Below are positions 7,330 to 14,746 of a DNA stretch of 22,565 nucleotides, piece by piece. Every line of letters starts with the position of its first letter. The first letter of the stretch is position 1. The position numbers were made by a program, and so were the translations under genes. The DNA comes from 2-02-FULL-62-14 sp035632555. GTDB taxonomy: Bacteria; Nitrospirota; Nitrospiria; Nitrospirales; Nitrospiraceae. The DNA is taken from positions 1-22,565 of the forward strand of contig DASQGO010000008.1 in NCBI GenBank assembly GCA_035632555.1, given 5' to 3'. The notes beneath the pieces are model-generated. The model was not told where the DNA came from. It saw nothing but the letters and a program-made list of their open reading frames with translations, and ran no database searches.

Positions 7330-7359
7330 CGCGCTTCCAGGCGTTGATGGGATATTCGC

Positions 7360-7379
7360 GCACCGGCGGCCCCCGGTGC
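7360..7379. terminator. Hairpin between convergent genes (terminator candidate)
   Basis: GCACCGG (7360-7366) and CCGGTGC (7373-7379) form a perfect 7-bp GC-rich stem with a 6-base loop, directly after the mscS-type stop codon (minus) and 30 bp after the regulator's stop (plus). No real U-tract follows on either strand, so it may be an atypical bidirectional terminator or only a stabilising hairpin. Confidence 0.4.
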
Positions 7380-7383
7380 AGGC

Positions 7384-8232
7384 TTATTTCTGCGCCGATC
7401 CCCGATAGGCCAGCAGGAACCGGCGCAGGATCGCCTGTTCCAGGCGCGAGGTGCGATGGGCGGGCGTGGGAATGCGCAGGAGCAGATTGATCCGTCCCGG
7501 TTCGGGAAGCTGGATCGAGACCCTCGGCTTGACCGACGGCACGTCCATCCAGTTTTTTCCCTCGAGTTCCTTCATGTGCCGGGCCGCATGTTCGATGAAC
7601 GGCCGGCATTCCTCGTCGGCGACGCTCAACAGAATCTTTTCCGCCGCCTGCCAGTCGTCCGTCGCGGCCAATGGGACCGTCATGATGTGGACGATGTAGT
7701 CCTTCATGTAGGTTTCGTTGATGAGCGGATGGGCCAGCAGCAGGCTGTTGGGGAACACGATCGCGCGGCCGGAATACTGGGAGGTCACATGGCCGGGGCC
7801 GATCTCCAGGATCGTCGTGGCCAGGAAGGTCTGATCGATGACGTTGCCCCGCACACCGTTGATCTCGATCCGGTCACCGATCGTATAGGCGTTGGCGCCG
7901 ATGCGCAGGGCCGTGCCGCTCAGGCAGAGAATCAGTTCTTTCGTCGCCAGCACGACGGCAACGGCAATCGCCACCAACGACACGGCGAAGGCCCGCAGCT
8001 CGTTCGCCAGGATAAAAAACAGCCCGAGGACGAAGACGATGCCCAGGACGTTGCGAATTTGCACGACGAGCCGCCGCCGCACGTCGAGCGGCACGCTCTC
8101 CCGCTCGACGATCGCGCGCAATAAGATGAACCGCAGGACCACCACGGTGACCAGCAGCGCCAGCACGGCCAGCGCATTCGGCGTCATCGCCTGGAACAGG
8201 GGCAGCCATTGGTCAATCAGGGTCTGGGTCAT
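7384..8232 (-). CDS. Small-conductance mechanosensitive channel (MscS family)
   Basis: Inner-membrane tension-gated channel. The 282-residue product has hydrophobic segments at about residues 18-40, 63-80 and 83-105. The third is followed by the MscS beta-domain pattern: YTIGDRIEINGVRGNVIDQT, then TTILEIG and IVFPNSLLLAHPLINET. The C-terminal part is the cytoplasmic vestibule, shorter than in E. coli MscS relatives with added domains. The start overlaps the stop of the small membrane protein gene by 4 bp (ATGA), and a PilZ gene lies just before that, so the three are likely cotranslated. The context suggests c-di-GMP-linked envelope control (inference). A GC-rich hairpin follows the stop. Confidence 0.92.
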   Translation of the reverse strand: MTQTLIDQWLPLFQAMTPNALAVLALLVTVVVLRFILLRAIVERESVPLDVRRRLVVQIRNVLGIVFVLGLFFILANELRAFAVSLVAIAVAVVLATKELILCLSGTALRIGANAYTIGDRIEINGVRGNVIDQTFLATTILEIGPGHVTSQYSGRAIVFPNSLLLAHPLINETYMKDYIVHIMTVPLAATDDWQAAEKILLSVADEECRPFIEHAARHMKELEGKNWMDVPSVKPRVSIQLPEPGRINLLLRIPTPAHRTSRLEQAILRRFLLAYRGSAQK

Positions 8233-8483
8233 GGTTCCTTCCGCTCGCGTTTGTTCTGATCGTCATCATCCTCCCGCTCACGCTTCCACCGGACCGTGCA
8301 CAAGAGCGCATAACCCTGGGCAAGCAGGCCGGTGACGATGAGGCCTTGCGCGGTCTGGAGCCATCCCGACTCCGGGTTGTCCAGCCCCTGCATCCCCAGG
8401 ATGAATCCGAGCGCGATGGCCACCATGCCGACCGACCGGGCAATCGTCGCACTCTGTCTCAGTTGCAGCGCGCGTTCCGTCAT
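8229..8483 (-). CDS. Small two-helix membrane protein, 84 aa
   Basis: Unrecognised family. There are two hydrophobic helices (about residues 15-34 and 40-63) with a short loop, then a strongly charged C-terminal tail rich in Arg, Lys, Asp and Glu (KREREDDDDQNKRERKEP). By the positive-inside rule the basic residues at both ends suggest both termini are cytoplasmic. It is squeezed between the PilZ gene (8 bp away) and the MscS gene (4-bp overlap), so an accessory role for the channel is reasonable but unproven. The ribosome-binding site is weak, which fits coupling to the upstream gene. Confidence 0.72.
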   Translation of the reverse strand: MTERALQLRQSATIARSVGMVAIALGFILGMQGLDNPESGWLQTAQGLIVTGLLAQGYALLCTVRWKREREDDDDQNKRERKEP

Positions 8484-8491
8484 GTCAGTCG

Positions 8492-9001
8492 CTACTCGAT
8501 GCCTTGCGACCGGAGATAGGCGACCAGCCGCCGGTTCTCACGGGCCGAGCGAACAAATTTCATGCCGACTCCCTTGGCGCCGATCGAGCGGACCATCGCG
8601 GCCACCTCGATGGCCGGTTCCTGTTCGCTCACGAAAAATTTCAAGTGGAAGATGTCGTCCACTCTTACCGGCGCCGTCGTTTCGATCAGGCACCCGCCCA
8701 GGGAAATATTGATGAGCGCCCCCTCGCCCTTGATCCGGCCGCCCGAGAAGGCCAGCGACAGCCGGACCGGAATCCGCTCGTGCGTCCGGCGTTCGGAAAC
8801 CGGCGGATAATGCCGTCCGAGCCGGAAGGCCAGGAACCGGTGGCCGCAGGCCTGACACCGAAAGGGCGAGACAAACAGCAGATTCGCGAGCTGTTCGTTC
8901 AACGAGAGACATGGCACCCGGTGCACCGATTCTTTCCTGCAATCGGGACACCGCAGCCTCGAACCCTCGGATAAGTCCCCGGCGGCCATATGGGACGCCA
9001 T
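8492..9001 (-). CDS. PilZ-domain protein with N-terminal zinc ribbon
   Basis: Predicted c-di-GMP receptor of 169 residues. The N-terminal part has CPDC (18-21) and CQAC (49-52), a four-Cys zinc ribbon. The PilZ domain follows from about residue 70 and keeps both ligand motifs: RTHER (RxxxR, 72-76) and NISLGG (98-103, matching the D/NxSxxG pattern). So c-di-GMP binding is likely, while the zinc ribbon's role is unknown. The open frame continues upstream to 9118, but that would run into the divergent xth start region; ATG 9001 (or 8989) is more plausible, with a weak TTAGGTAG upstream. It heads a tight minus-strand unit with the two-helix protein and MscS channel, and may pass the c-di-GMP signal to them. 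Confidence 0.88.
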   Translation of the reverse strand: MASHMAAGDLSEGSRLRCPDCRKESVHRVPCLSLNEQLANLLFVSPFRCQACGHRFLAFRLGRHYPPVSERRTHERIPVRLSLAFSGGRIKGEGALINISLGGCLIETTAPVRVDDIFHLKFFVSEQEPAIEVAAMVRSIGAKGVGMKFVRSARENRRLVAYLRSQGIE

Positions 9002-9031
9002 TCTACCTAAGGGGGACAGTGAAACGCGAGC

Positions 9032-9060
9032 GCGACAGATGTTTTTCTGCTTGCTATAAT
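9032..9060 (+). promoter_or_regulatory. Probable xth promoter
   Basis: GCGACA (9032-9037, 4 of 6 matches) and a perfect TATAAT (9055-9060) are 17 bp apart, and the -10 carries an extended TGC (9052-9054). The predicted start is near 9067, followed by a GGAG ribosome-binding site at 9090-9093 and ATG at 9102. One of the strongest promoters in the window. Confidence 0.6.
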
Positions 9061-9101
9061 CCCCGCGAACCGGGCCCACGGAACCGGCCGGAGATGTGCC
9101 G

Positions 9102-9881
9102 ATGCTGAAGGTCGCCACCTATAACGTGAATTCGATCCGCAAACGCATCGATACCGTCCTTGGATGGCTCGAGGCGCACAAGCCCGATGTCCTGTGCGTG
9201 CAGGAGACGAAGGTGCAGGACGAAGACTTTCCGCTCCTGACGCTGCGGCCCTCGGGGTACCACATCGCGTTCCGCGGCATGAAGTCCTACAACGGCGTGG
9301 CGATCTTCAGCCGCGAGAAACCCGAATCGCTCGCGTACGGGCTGGATATCGGCGGCGGCGAGCCGGACGAACCGCGGCTGATCCGAGCCGTGATTCGCGG
9401 GATTCCGATCATCAACACCTATATCCCGCAGGGATTTGAGATTGACTCGCCCAAGTACCAATACAAACTGCAATGGTACGAACGCCTGAAAAAATATTTC
9501 GAGAAGCACCTCTCGCCGAAGAAGCCGGCCATCTGGTGCGGAGACATGAACGTGGCGCCGGAGCCGATCGACGTGCACAGCCCGGACAGACATTTGAACC
9601 ACGTCTGCTTTCACGCAGATGCGCGCCGCGTGTATCAGGATGCCGTCGCCTGGGGTTTCGTGGACGTCTTCCGCAAACTCTACCCGACCCGCCAGCAATA
9701 CACGTTCTGGGACTACCGCGCACCCAGTTCGCTGGAAGCCAACAAAGGGTGGCGCATCGACCACATCATGGCAACGGTTCCCCTGGCGGACAAATGCGTG
9801 GCCTCGGATGTGGACATCGAGCCGCGCAAGCAGCCGAATTCGTCCGACCATACCTTCCTCTGGGCCGATTTTGAGGTCTGA
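9102..9881 (+). CDS. xth: Exodeoxyribonuclease III family AP endonuclease
   Basis: Base-excision-repair nuclease of the exonuclease/endonuclease/phosphatase fold that cleaves DNA at abasic sites and trims 3' ends, using a divalent metal. The 259-residue product has the family landmarks: TYNVNSIRKRI near the N-terminus (Asn in the active site), CVQETK with metal-binding Glu at 35, WCGDMNVAPEPID with catalytic Asp and Asn, and SDHTFLWADF at the end with the catalytic His. Length and the KAWRIDH-like GWRIDHIMAT block fit ExoA/XthA. A GTG at 9096 is an alternative start, but ATG 9102 lies 8 bp after GGAG. It diverges from the PilZ gene (100 bp between starts). Confidence 0.95.
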   Translation: MLKVATYNVNSIRKRIDTVLGWLEAHKPDVLCVQETKVQDEDFPLLTLRPSGYHIAFRGMKSYNGVAIFSREKPESLAYGLDIGGGEPDEPRLIRAVIRGIPIINTYIPQGFEIDSPKYQYKLQWYERLKKYFEKHLSPKKPAIWCGDMNVAPEPIDVHSPDRHLNHVCFHADARRVYQDAVAWGFVDVFRKLYPTRQQYTFWDYRAPSSLEANKGWRIDHIMATVPLADKCVASDVDIEPRKQPNSSDHTFLWADFEV

Positions 9882-10003
9882 CGATCCATAGTCGGCACCT
9901 GGCTGGCACGGCGGTTGAGCCACGCAGCAGGCCAATCCTTCCGATCACACGTTTCTCCGGGCGGAGTTCCTGGTATAACGACGCTTTCTTTTTTTCTTGC
10001 GAA

Positions 10004-10012
10004 TGCTATACT
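10004..10012 (+). promoter_or_regulatory. Extended -10 promoter of the TPR/Sel1 gene
   Basis: TGC followed directly by TATACT (10007-10012) makes a good extended -10; no strong -35 is present. A pyrimidine-rich T-tract lies just upstream (9985-9996). The predicted start is near 10019, about 31 bp before ATG 10050. Confidence 0.5.
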
Positions 10013-10049
10013 CCGCCTCCGCTGCCATACGCATGAAGAGAGGGATGCC

Positions 10050-11294
10050 ATGAACAGAATGCTGATCGCCGCGTTTGTAGTCCTGTCCGCAACCGCGCCC
10101 GGCCTTGCACCAGTCCCGGCGTCCGGTGTCGAGATGGCGTCGAACCGACCGTCCGGACGCGACGACGCACACCTGCACTATTCGCAAGGCGTCGGCTTGC
10201 TGTCGTCGGGCGATCTCCTGGGCGCCATGGCGGAATTGCGAGAGGCCCTCCGCCTGCAGCCCGACCTCGCCCAGGCCCGCTTCAGCCTCGGAACGGCCCT
10301 CTATCTCAGCGGCGACGTGGACAGCGCGATCGACGCCTACCGCACCGTCATCCGCCAGCAGCCCGACCTGGCCCACGCCCACCTGCACCTGGGCACGGCA
10401 TTGATGGTCACGCATGCGTGGGCTGAGGCGCAGTCCGCCCTCAAGACGGCCGTGGGCCTGCAGCCGGACTCCGTGTCGGCGCACTACAACCTCGGCCTTG
10501 TCCGGGACCGCCTGGGCGACCGGCGCGCCGCGATCGAATCCTACCGGGAAGCGTTGCGGATCAGGCCGGATCACGCGGAAGCGCACTATCATCTGGGGCT
10601 GGCCCTCAAGCGGGAGAAGCAGGAAGTCGAAGCCGCGAAGGAATTTCTGGCCGCCGCGCAAGCCGGCGTGCCGCAGGCGCAGTACTACGCGGGAGTCGCC
10701 GCCGCCTCGGGAACGGGCGCGGAGCGGAATCTGGCGTCCGCCATCGCCTGGTGGTTTCTTGCCGCCGACCAGGAAGTCCCGCAGGCCAAGGAAGCGCTGG
10801 CCCATCTGCGGCAGATGACGCTGCCGACGGACAAGCGTTCGCCCGGTGAAGCGCGCGTCGTGCAGGACGCCTTTGGAGCGTTCCGCCGTTCGCTCTGGCA
10901 ACAGGTATCCGATCTCACCGGGCGGGCCCCGGACGAGAGCGTGGGCGTCAGCCTGCTGCAGGCGGGGCGCATCCGCGAGGCGGTGCCGGTGCTGCTGCAC
11001 GAAGCATCGGCTTTGAGCGAACAGGCGCAGGGGCAGCTTGAAGTGCTGTATGCCGACGGCTTGGAAGGCCAGCTGGCTCCGCACAACGGCCGCATTCTCG
11101 ACTATTTCAAAACAGCCAGCAGCGAAGGACTGCCTTATCCGCGCGTCATTTTGGCCCGCATCTATGCCAAGGGGCTCGGCGTGCCGCCCGATGCAGGTAA
11201 AGCGCTTGCCCTCCTGAAAGGAAACCCCCGGGAGGATGCCAAGGCGCTCGCAAAGGAGCTCGCGGCAGCGGCGACGAAACAGAAACCGCACTGA
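10050..11294 (+). CDS. Secreted TPR/Sel1-repeat protein
   Basis: The 414-residue product has a signal peptide (MNRMLIAAFVVLSATAPGLA, likely cut near residue 26 after PASG). It then has about four 34-residue TPRs between residues 40 and 210, each with the typical A..LG.AL pattern and a QPD/RPDHAEAHYHLGLAL motif, followed by Sel1-like repeats (PQAQYYAGVAAASGTGAERN and ILARIYAKGLGVPPDAGKAL). It is probably a periplasmic scaffold; the partner is unknown. The open frame reaches back to 9915, but ATG 10050 has AGAGAGGG about 6 bases upstream and begins the signal peptide. It converges on selO, with a structured 144-bp gap between them. Confidence 0.85.
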   Translation: MNRMLIAAFVVLSATAPGLAPVPASGVEMASNRPSGRDDAHLHYSQGVGLLSSGDLLGAMAELREALRLQPDLAQARFSLGTALYLSGDVDSAIDAYRTVIRQQPDLAHAHLHLGTALMVTHAWAEAQSALKTAVGLQPDSVSAHYNLGLVRDRLGDRRAAIESYREALRIRPDHAEAHYHLGLALKREKQEVEAAKEFLAAAQAGVPQAQYYAGVAAASGTGAERNLASAIAWWFLAADQEVPQAKEALAHLRQMTLPTDKRSPGEARVVQDAFGAFRRSLWQQVSDLTGRAPDESVGVSLLQAGRIREAVPVLLHEASALSEQAQGQLEVLYADGLEGQLAPHNGRILDYFKTASSEGLPYPRVILARIYAKGLGVPPDAGKALALLKGNPREDAKALAKELAAAATKQKPH

Positions 11295-11307
11295 AGCTAG
11301 CTTCCCG

Positions 11308-11427
11308 GTTTTCTCCGGCCTGTCAGCACTTCCGCTCCACGGCTGTTCCGCAATTGTTCCCCGTTATAGCGCATATATTCTCGCCTATGCGTAACTGGAG
11401 CGGAGAATTCTCGACTCCGGGGAAAAC
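11308..11427. repeat. Nested inverted repeats between convergent genes
   Basis: Three nested pairs lie in the gap between the TPR/Sel1 gene and selO. Outer: GTTTTCTCCGG (11308-11318) with CCGGGGAAAAC (11417-11427), one G-U. Middle: TCCGCTCCA (11331-11339) with TGGAGCGGA (11396-11404), perfect. Inner: CGCATA (11370-11375) with TATGCG (11386-11391), extended by GTTA/TAAC across a 3-base bulge. The right arm from 11386 to 11404 is continuously paired. A long stem-loop RNA, a bidirectional terminator or a small non-autonomous palindromic element are all possible. No coding content is seen. Confidence 0.5.
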
Positions 11428-11438
11428 GCGTCTCTTGA

Positions 11439-12914
11439 TTATGACGAGCAGCTCACGATGATCTCCCGGCCCCAATCGGGTGGCGGGGCCGCGTAGGACT
11501 CCATCTCCGGCTGTTCGACGAAGGGGTCGCGGAGGAGCTGCCGGAGGCGGTCGATCTCGGTGTAATCCTTCTGACGGGCGCGCTCGATGGCGATCTGCGC
11601 AAGGTAATTGCGGAGCACGTATTTGGGGTTGACGCGATTGATGCGTGCGCGGCGGTCTTCGTCGCGACTGCCCTCGGCCCACAGCCGCTCCTTGTACCGC
11701 ACCGTCCACCGGTCGAAACCCTCCCGGTCCAGAAAAAAATCGCGCAAAGGTCCGTTTGGCTCGTCCGTTCCCTGCTTGAAGCCCCCCAGCGCGCGGAAGA
11801 AGATTGTGTAGTCCACGCGGCCCAAGGCCATCAATCCCAACAAGGTGTTCACCAAGTCGATGTCCTCCGGCCTCGCTTCCTGCAAGCCCAGCTTGGCCCG
11901 CATCAATTCCAAATAGTGCGACGCAAAGGCGGCTTCGTATGAAGCCAGGGTTTCCTGTTCCTGATCTCGCGTCACCAACGGCGACAGCGCCTGGCCCAGG
12001 CAGCGCAGGTTGAAATAGCCGATGTCCGGCTGATTCTGGAACGAATACCTGCCGTGGTGGTCGGAATGGTTGCAGATGAAGGCCGGATCGTAGGCGTCGA
12101 GAAATCCGTAGGGCCCGTAGTCGAGCGTGAGGCCGACGATGGACATGTTGTCGCTGTTCATGACGCCATGCGCCCAGCCGACCGCCTGCCACTTGGCGAT
12201 CAGCTGCGCAGTCCGGATCGCAACCTCCTGAAAGAATCGTGGATACCGGTCGTCGGCTGCCGCCAGGTGCGGGTAAAATTGCGCGATGACGTACTCGGCA
12301 AGCTGTTGCACATACTCCGGCTGCCGGCGGGCAAAGAACGCCTGGAAGGAGCCGAAGCGCACGTGCGTGGGCGCCAGACGCAGGAGCATCGCGCCGGTTT
12401 CAACCTGCTCCCGCAGGACCGGTTCCTCCCCGGCCACGATACAGAGCGAGCGGGTCGTCGGAATGCCCAAGCCATGCATGGCTTCGCCGCAGAGGTACTC
12501 GCGGATGGTGGAGCGAAGCACGGCGCGCCCGTCTCCGTCGCGCGAGAACGGCGTCTGGCCCGCCCCCTTGAGATGCAGGTCCCACTTTTCGCCTCGGCTG
12601 TTGCGGGTCTCGCCCAATAAGATGGCCCGTCCGTCACCCAGTTGTCCGGCATAGATGCCAAACTGATGCCCCGAGTAGAGCATGGCGACCGGCTCGCTGC
12701 CGGGAATCAAAAGATTTCCGCCGAAGACGCCGGCGAACTCCGGGCGTTTGGCCTCGTCCGGGTCCAGATCGAGCAGCGCCGCCGCATCTGGATTGAAGCT
12801 CACGAGAAAGGGCTTCGGCAGCGGCGTCGGCTCGACCCTGACATGGAACGCCTCGGGCAGACGCGCGTAGGTATTGTCGAATTGCAGCTCTTCGAGCTTG
12901 CGCAACCGGGACAT
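11439..12914 (-). CDS. selO: Protein adenylyltransferase SelO (YdiU/UPF0061), Cys form
   Basis: Pseudokinase-fold enzyme that transfers AMP from ATP to Ser, Thr or Tyr of other proteins; linked to redox stress in bacteria and mitochondria. The 491-residue product contains the SelO core: SGHQFGIYAGQLGDGRA (81-97), HLKGAGQTPFSRDGDGRAV (114-132) with the ATP-binding Lys at 116, and NSDNMSIVGLTLDYGPYGF (253-271) with the metal-binding Asp and Asn residues. The C-terminus ends SCSS, so Cys 489 stands at the antepenultimate position, where animal SelO has selenocysteine. ATG 12914 is preferred over the upstream frame start at 12986 because the family N-terminus (QFDNTYARLPEAFH) begins just after it. 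It diverges from the diguanylate cyclase gene. Confidence 0.95.
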   Translation of the reverse strand: MSRLRKLEELQFDNTYARLPEAFHVRVEPTPLPKPFLVSFNPDAAALLDLDPDEAKRPEFAGVFGGNLLIPGSEPVAMLYSGHQFGIYAGQLGDGRAILLGETRNSRGEKWDLHLKGAGQTPFSRDGDGRAVLRSTIREYLCGEAMHGLGIPTTRSLCIVAGEEPVLREQVETGAMLLRLAPTHVRFGSFQAFFARRQPEYVQQLAEYVIAQFYPHLAAADDRYPRFFQEVAIRTAQLIAKWQAVGWAHGVMNSDNMSIVGLTLDYGPYGFLDAYDPAFICNHSDHHGRYSFQNQPDIGYFNLRCLGQALSPLVTRDQEQETLASYEAAFASHYLELMRAKLGLQEARPEDIDLVNTLLGLMALGRVDYTIFFRALGGFKQGTDEPNGPLRDFFLDREGFDRWTVRYKERLWAEGSRDEDRRARINRVNPKYVLRNYLAQIAIERARQKDYTEIDRLRQLLRDPFVEQPEMESYAAPPPDWGREIIVSCSS

Positions 12915-12976
12915 GCCGCATGATCGCACGGGGCTCCCGCGCCGTTCAACTTCGACCGACGGCTTCGGGCAGACGC

Positions 12977-13014
12977 GCCAACACAACTATGGTATAGTTG
13001 GCACCGCCAATGCC
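12977..13014. promoter_or_regulatory. Palindromic promoter region between selO and the diguanylate cyclase
   Basis: AACTAT-GGT-ATAGTT (12985-12999) is a perfect 6-bp inverted repeat. A second, GCCAAC (12977-12982) with GTTGGC (12997-13002), is nested around it. The plus-strand extended -10 (TGG plus TATAGT, 12990-12998) lies inside, and the minus strand also reads -10-like hexamers. Just downstream, TTGGCAC (12998-13004) with GC at 13012-13013 has the GG-N10-GC spacing of a sigma-54 -24/-12 element. This may be an operator-controlled or dual promoter for 13031 and possibly selO. No activity is proven. Confidence 0.4.
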
Positions 13015-13030
13015 GGCCTAAAGCCAAGGG

Positions 13031-14722
13031 GTGGCTCTGTTGCGACTTCTGGAACGGATCCTCGGCACTGTCCTTGAAACGCTCCGCCTCAACACTGTCA
13101 AGCGACGCATTCTGGCCCTGGCCGTGCTCGCCACGCTCATCCCGACAGGAACCACGGGCTGGCTGCTCTACAGCCAGAACAGAACCGCTCTGACCGGGAA
13201 ACTGCACGAAGAACTCCGGAGTGCATCGGTCAGCATTGCGCGTGAATTCGATCTGTGGCTCAAGGAGCGCGTGTACGAATTGCGGGTCTTCTCCGGCTCG
13301 TACGAAGTGTCCGAAAACGTGGAAAAGGCCCTGCGGAGCGGCGGCGCCCGCGCCCAGGTCCTGCGCCGCGCCCAGGATTATCTCAAATCGGTCCAGAACA
13401 AGTTCTCGGATTACGACGACCTGTTTGTGCTCGATACGACCGGCGCCGTGATCGTGGCCAGCGCCAAGCACACGGCCCGCGTCTCGCTTCCGCAGGACTG
13501 GCAAAAGCAGGCCAAGCTCGATCAGCCGATCCTGACCGGCGCGCACTGGGATCAGGGTCTCGGCAAAACCGTCATGACCGTGGCCGTGCCCTTGAAGACC
13601 GCGAACGGCCGCGTGCTGGGCGTGCTGGCCGCAACGCTCAACTTCGGTTCGATGGAAGCGGTGCTGCGTCAATGGTCCCAGGGGCAGACGAGACACCTGT
13701 ATATTGTGAAGCCCGACGGGACGCGCGTGCTCAGCTCGCTGCTTTCGACACAACCCGTGCTCACGACCAAGCTGCCCGAACATGCCACGCGTACATTCTT
13801 CGCTGGGGAGTCCGGGGATCTCGTGCAGATGAACTACGACAACCTCGACGTGCTGGCCGTGATGCAGCCGGTGTCCCGACTCGGGTGGGGCGTCGTGGCG
13901 GAAAAAAATTACGAAGACGCCTACCGCGCACTGGTCAGCATCCGCACGGTCGCCCTAGCATCCACGGCCTGGCTGCTGCTGGGCGTCGGACTGATCGCCT
14001 ACCTCCTGTCGCTCACGATCATCGGCCCCCTGACCCGCTTGACGGAAGGGGCCGCCAGAGTGGCGGGCGGCGATCTGTCGGTCGAAATCGCGGCCGATCC
14101 TCCGCGGGAAATTGAACGTCTGGCGACGATGTTCAACACCATGGTCTCGTACCTGCGGGAGGCGCAGCAGGATCTGACCGCCGCGAACTACGCGCTCAAC
14201 GAGCGGAACCAGTCGTTGGAGGCGATCTCCTCGACCGATGCACTGACGGGCCTTCACAACCGGCGTCGCATGCTGGACGCCCTGAACGCGGAGATCGCGC
14301 GGCACGCGCGGCACGCGCGGTCCTTCTCGATCATGATGGTGGATGTGGATCACTTCAAAAAATACAACGACACCTACGGCCACCCGGCGGGTGACGCGCT
14401 GCTGAAGAAAGTCGGCGGGATTTTGAAATCGTCACTGCGGACCAACGACTTTGCCGCCAGATACGGAGGGGAGGAGTTTTTGATCCTGCTTCCCGATCAG
14501 GACAAAAAGGGGGCGGTGGAGGTCGCCGAGCGCATCCGCCAGCGGATCGCGGCCGAAACCGGAGATGAAACCCATCAGCGCAAAGCGATCACCGCGAGCC
14601 TTGGCGTCGCGACGTTTCCGGAATCCGGCCGCACTGCCGACCCCCTGCTCGCCAGCGCGGACGCAGCCCTCTACAAGGCCAAGAACAGCGGCCGCAATCG
14701 GGTGCTGACGGCCGGCTCATAG
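13031..14722 (+). CDS. Membrane diguanylate cyclase: dCache-like sensor, HAMP, GGDEF
   Basis: Makes c-di-GMP from two GTP in response to an extracytoplasmic signal. Layout of the 563 residues: transmembrane helix about 27-47; periplasmic dCache-like sensor about 50-298 (includes YDDLFVLDTTGAVIVAS and GRVLGVLAATLNF); transmembrane helix about 305-331; HAMP about 332-385 (IGPLTRLTEGAARVAGGDLS); short coiled linker; GGDEF about 397-560. The active site GGEEF (479-483) is intact and the inhibitory RxxD site (RTND, 470-473) sits five residues before it, so product feedback is expected. GTG 13031 is the long start, but AAGGGG directly abuts it; TTG 13040 would have better spacing. It converges with the SH3-type lipoprotein gene (24 bp between stops). 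Confidence 0.93.
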   Translation: MALLRLLERILGTVLETLRLNTVKRRILALAVLATLIPTGTTGWLLYSQNRTALTGKLHEELRSASVSIAREFDLWLKERVYELRVFSGSYEVSENVEKALRSGGARAQVLRRAQDYLKSVQNKFSDYDDLFVLDTTGAVIVASAKHTARVSLPQDWQKQAKLDQPILTGAHWDQGLGKTVMTVAVPLKTANGRVLGVLAATLNFGSMEAVLRQWSQGQTRHLYIVKPDGTRVLSSLLSTQPVLTTKLPEHATRTFFAGESGDLVQMNYDNLDVLAVMQPVSRLGWGVVAEKNYEDAYRALVSIRTVALASTAWLLLGVGLIAYLLSLTIIGPLTRLTEGAARVAGGDLSVEIAADPPREIERLATMFNTMVSYLREAQQDLTAANYALNERNQSLEAISSTDALTGLHNRRRMLDALNAEIARHARHARSFSIMMVDVDHFKKYNDTYGHPAGDALLKKVGGILKSSLRTNDFAARYGGEEFLILLPDQDKKGAVEVAERIRQRIAAETGDETHQRKAITASLGVATFPESGRTADPLLASADAALYKAKNSGRNRVLTAGS

Positions 14723-14746
14723 CGACCACGTTTGATGCGGCGTTCG

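Noticed and set aside
9054..9935. 293-codon open frame on the minus strand
   Set aside because: Antisense to the exonuclease III gene; no start context and no domain seen.
9985..9996. T-rich tract after xth as an intrinsic terminator
   Set aside because: The only nearby stem (CTCC/GGAG) is 4 bp and too far upstream of the T-tract to form a terminator.
9945..11291. 448-codon open frame on the minus strand
   Set aside because: It lies fully antisense to the TPR/Sel1 gene, which has a signal peptide, clear repeats and an upstream promoter. The minus translation is Arg/Gly/His-rich low-complexity, as expected of a high-GC shadow frame.
14297..14321. Short tandem repeat encoding ARHARHAR in the GGDEF protein
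   Set aside because: Only about two and a half 9-bp units within a surface helix of a well-conserved domain; likely ordinary slippage in GC-rich sequence.
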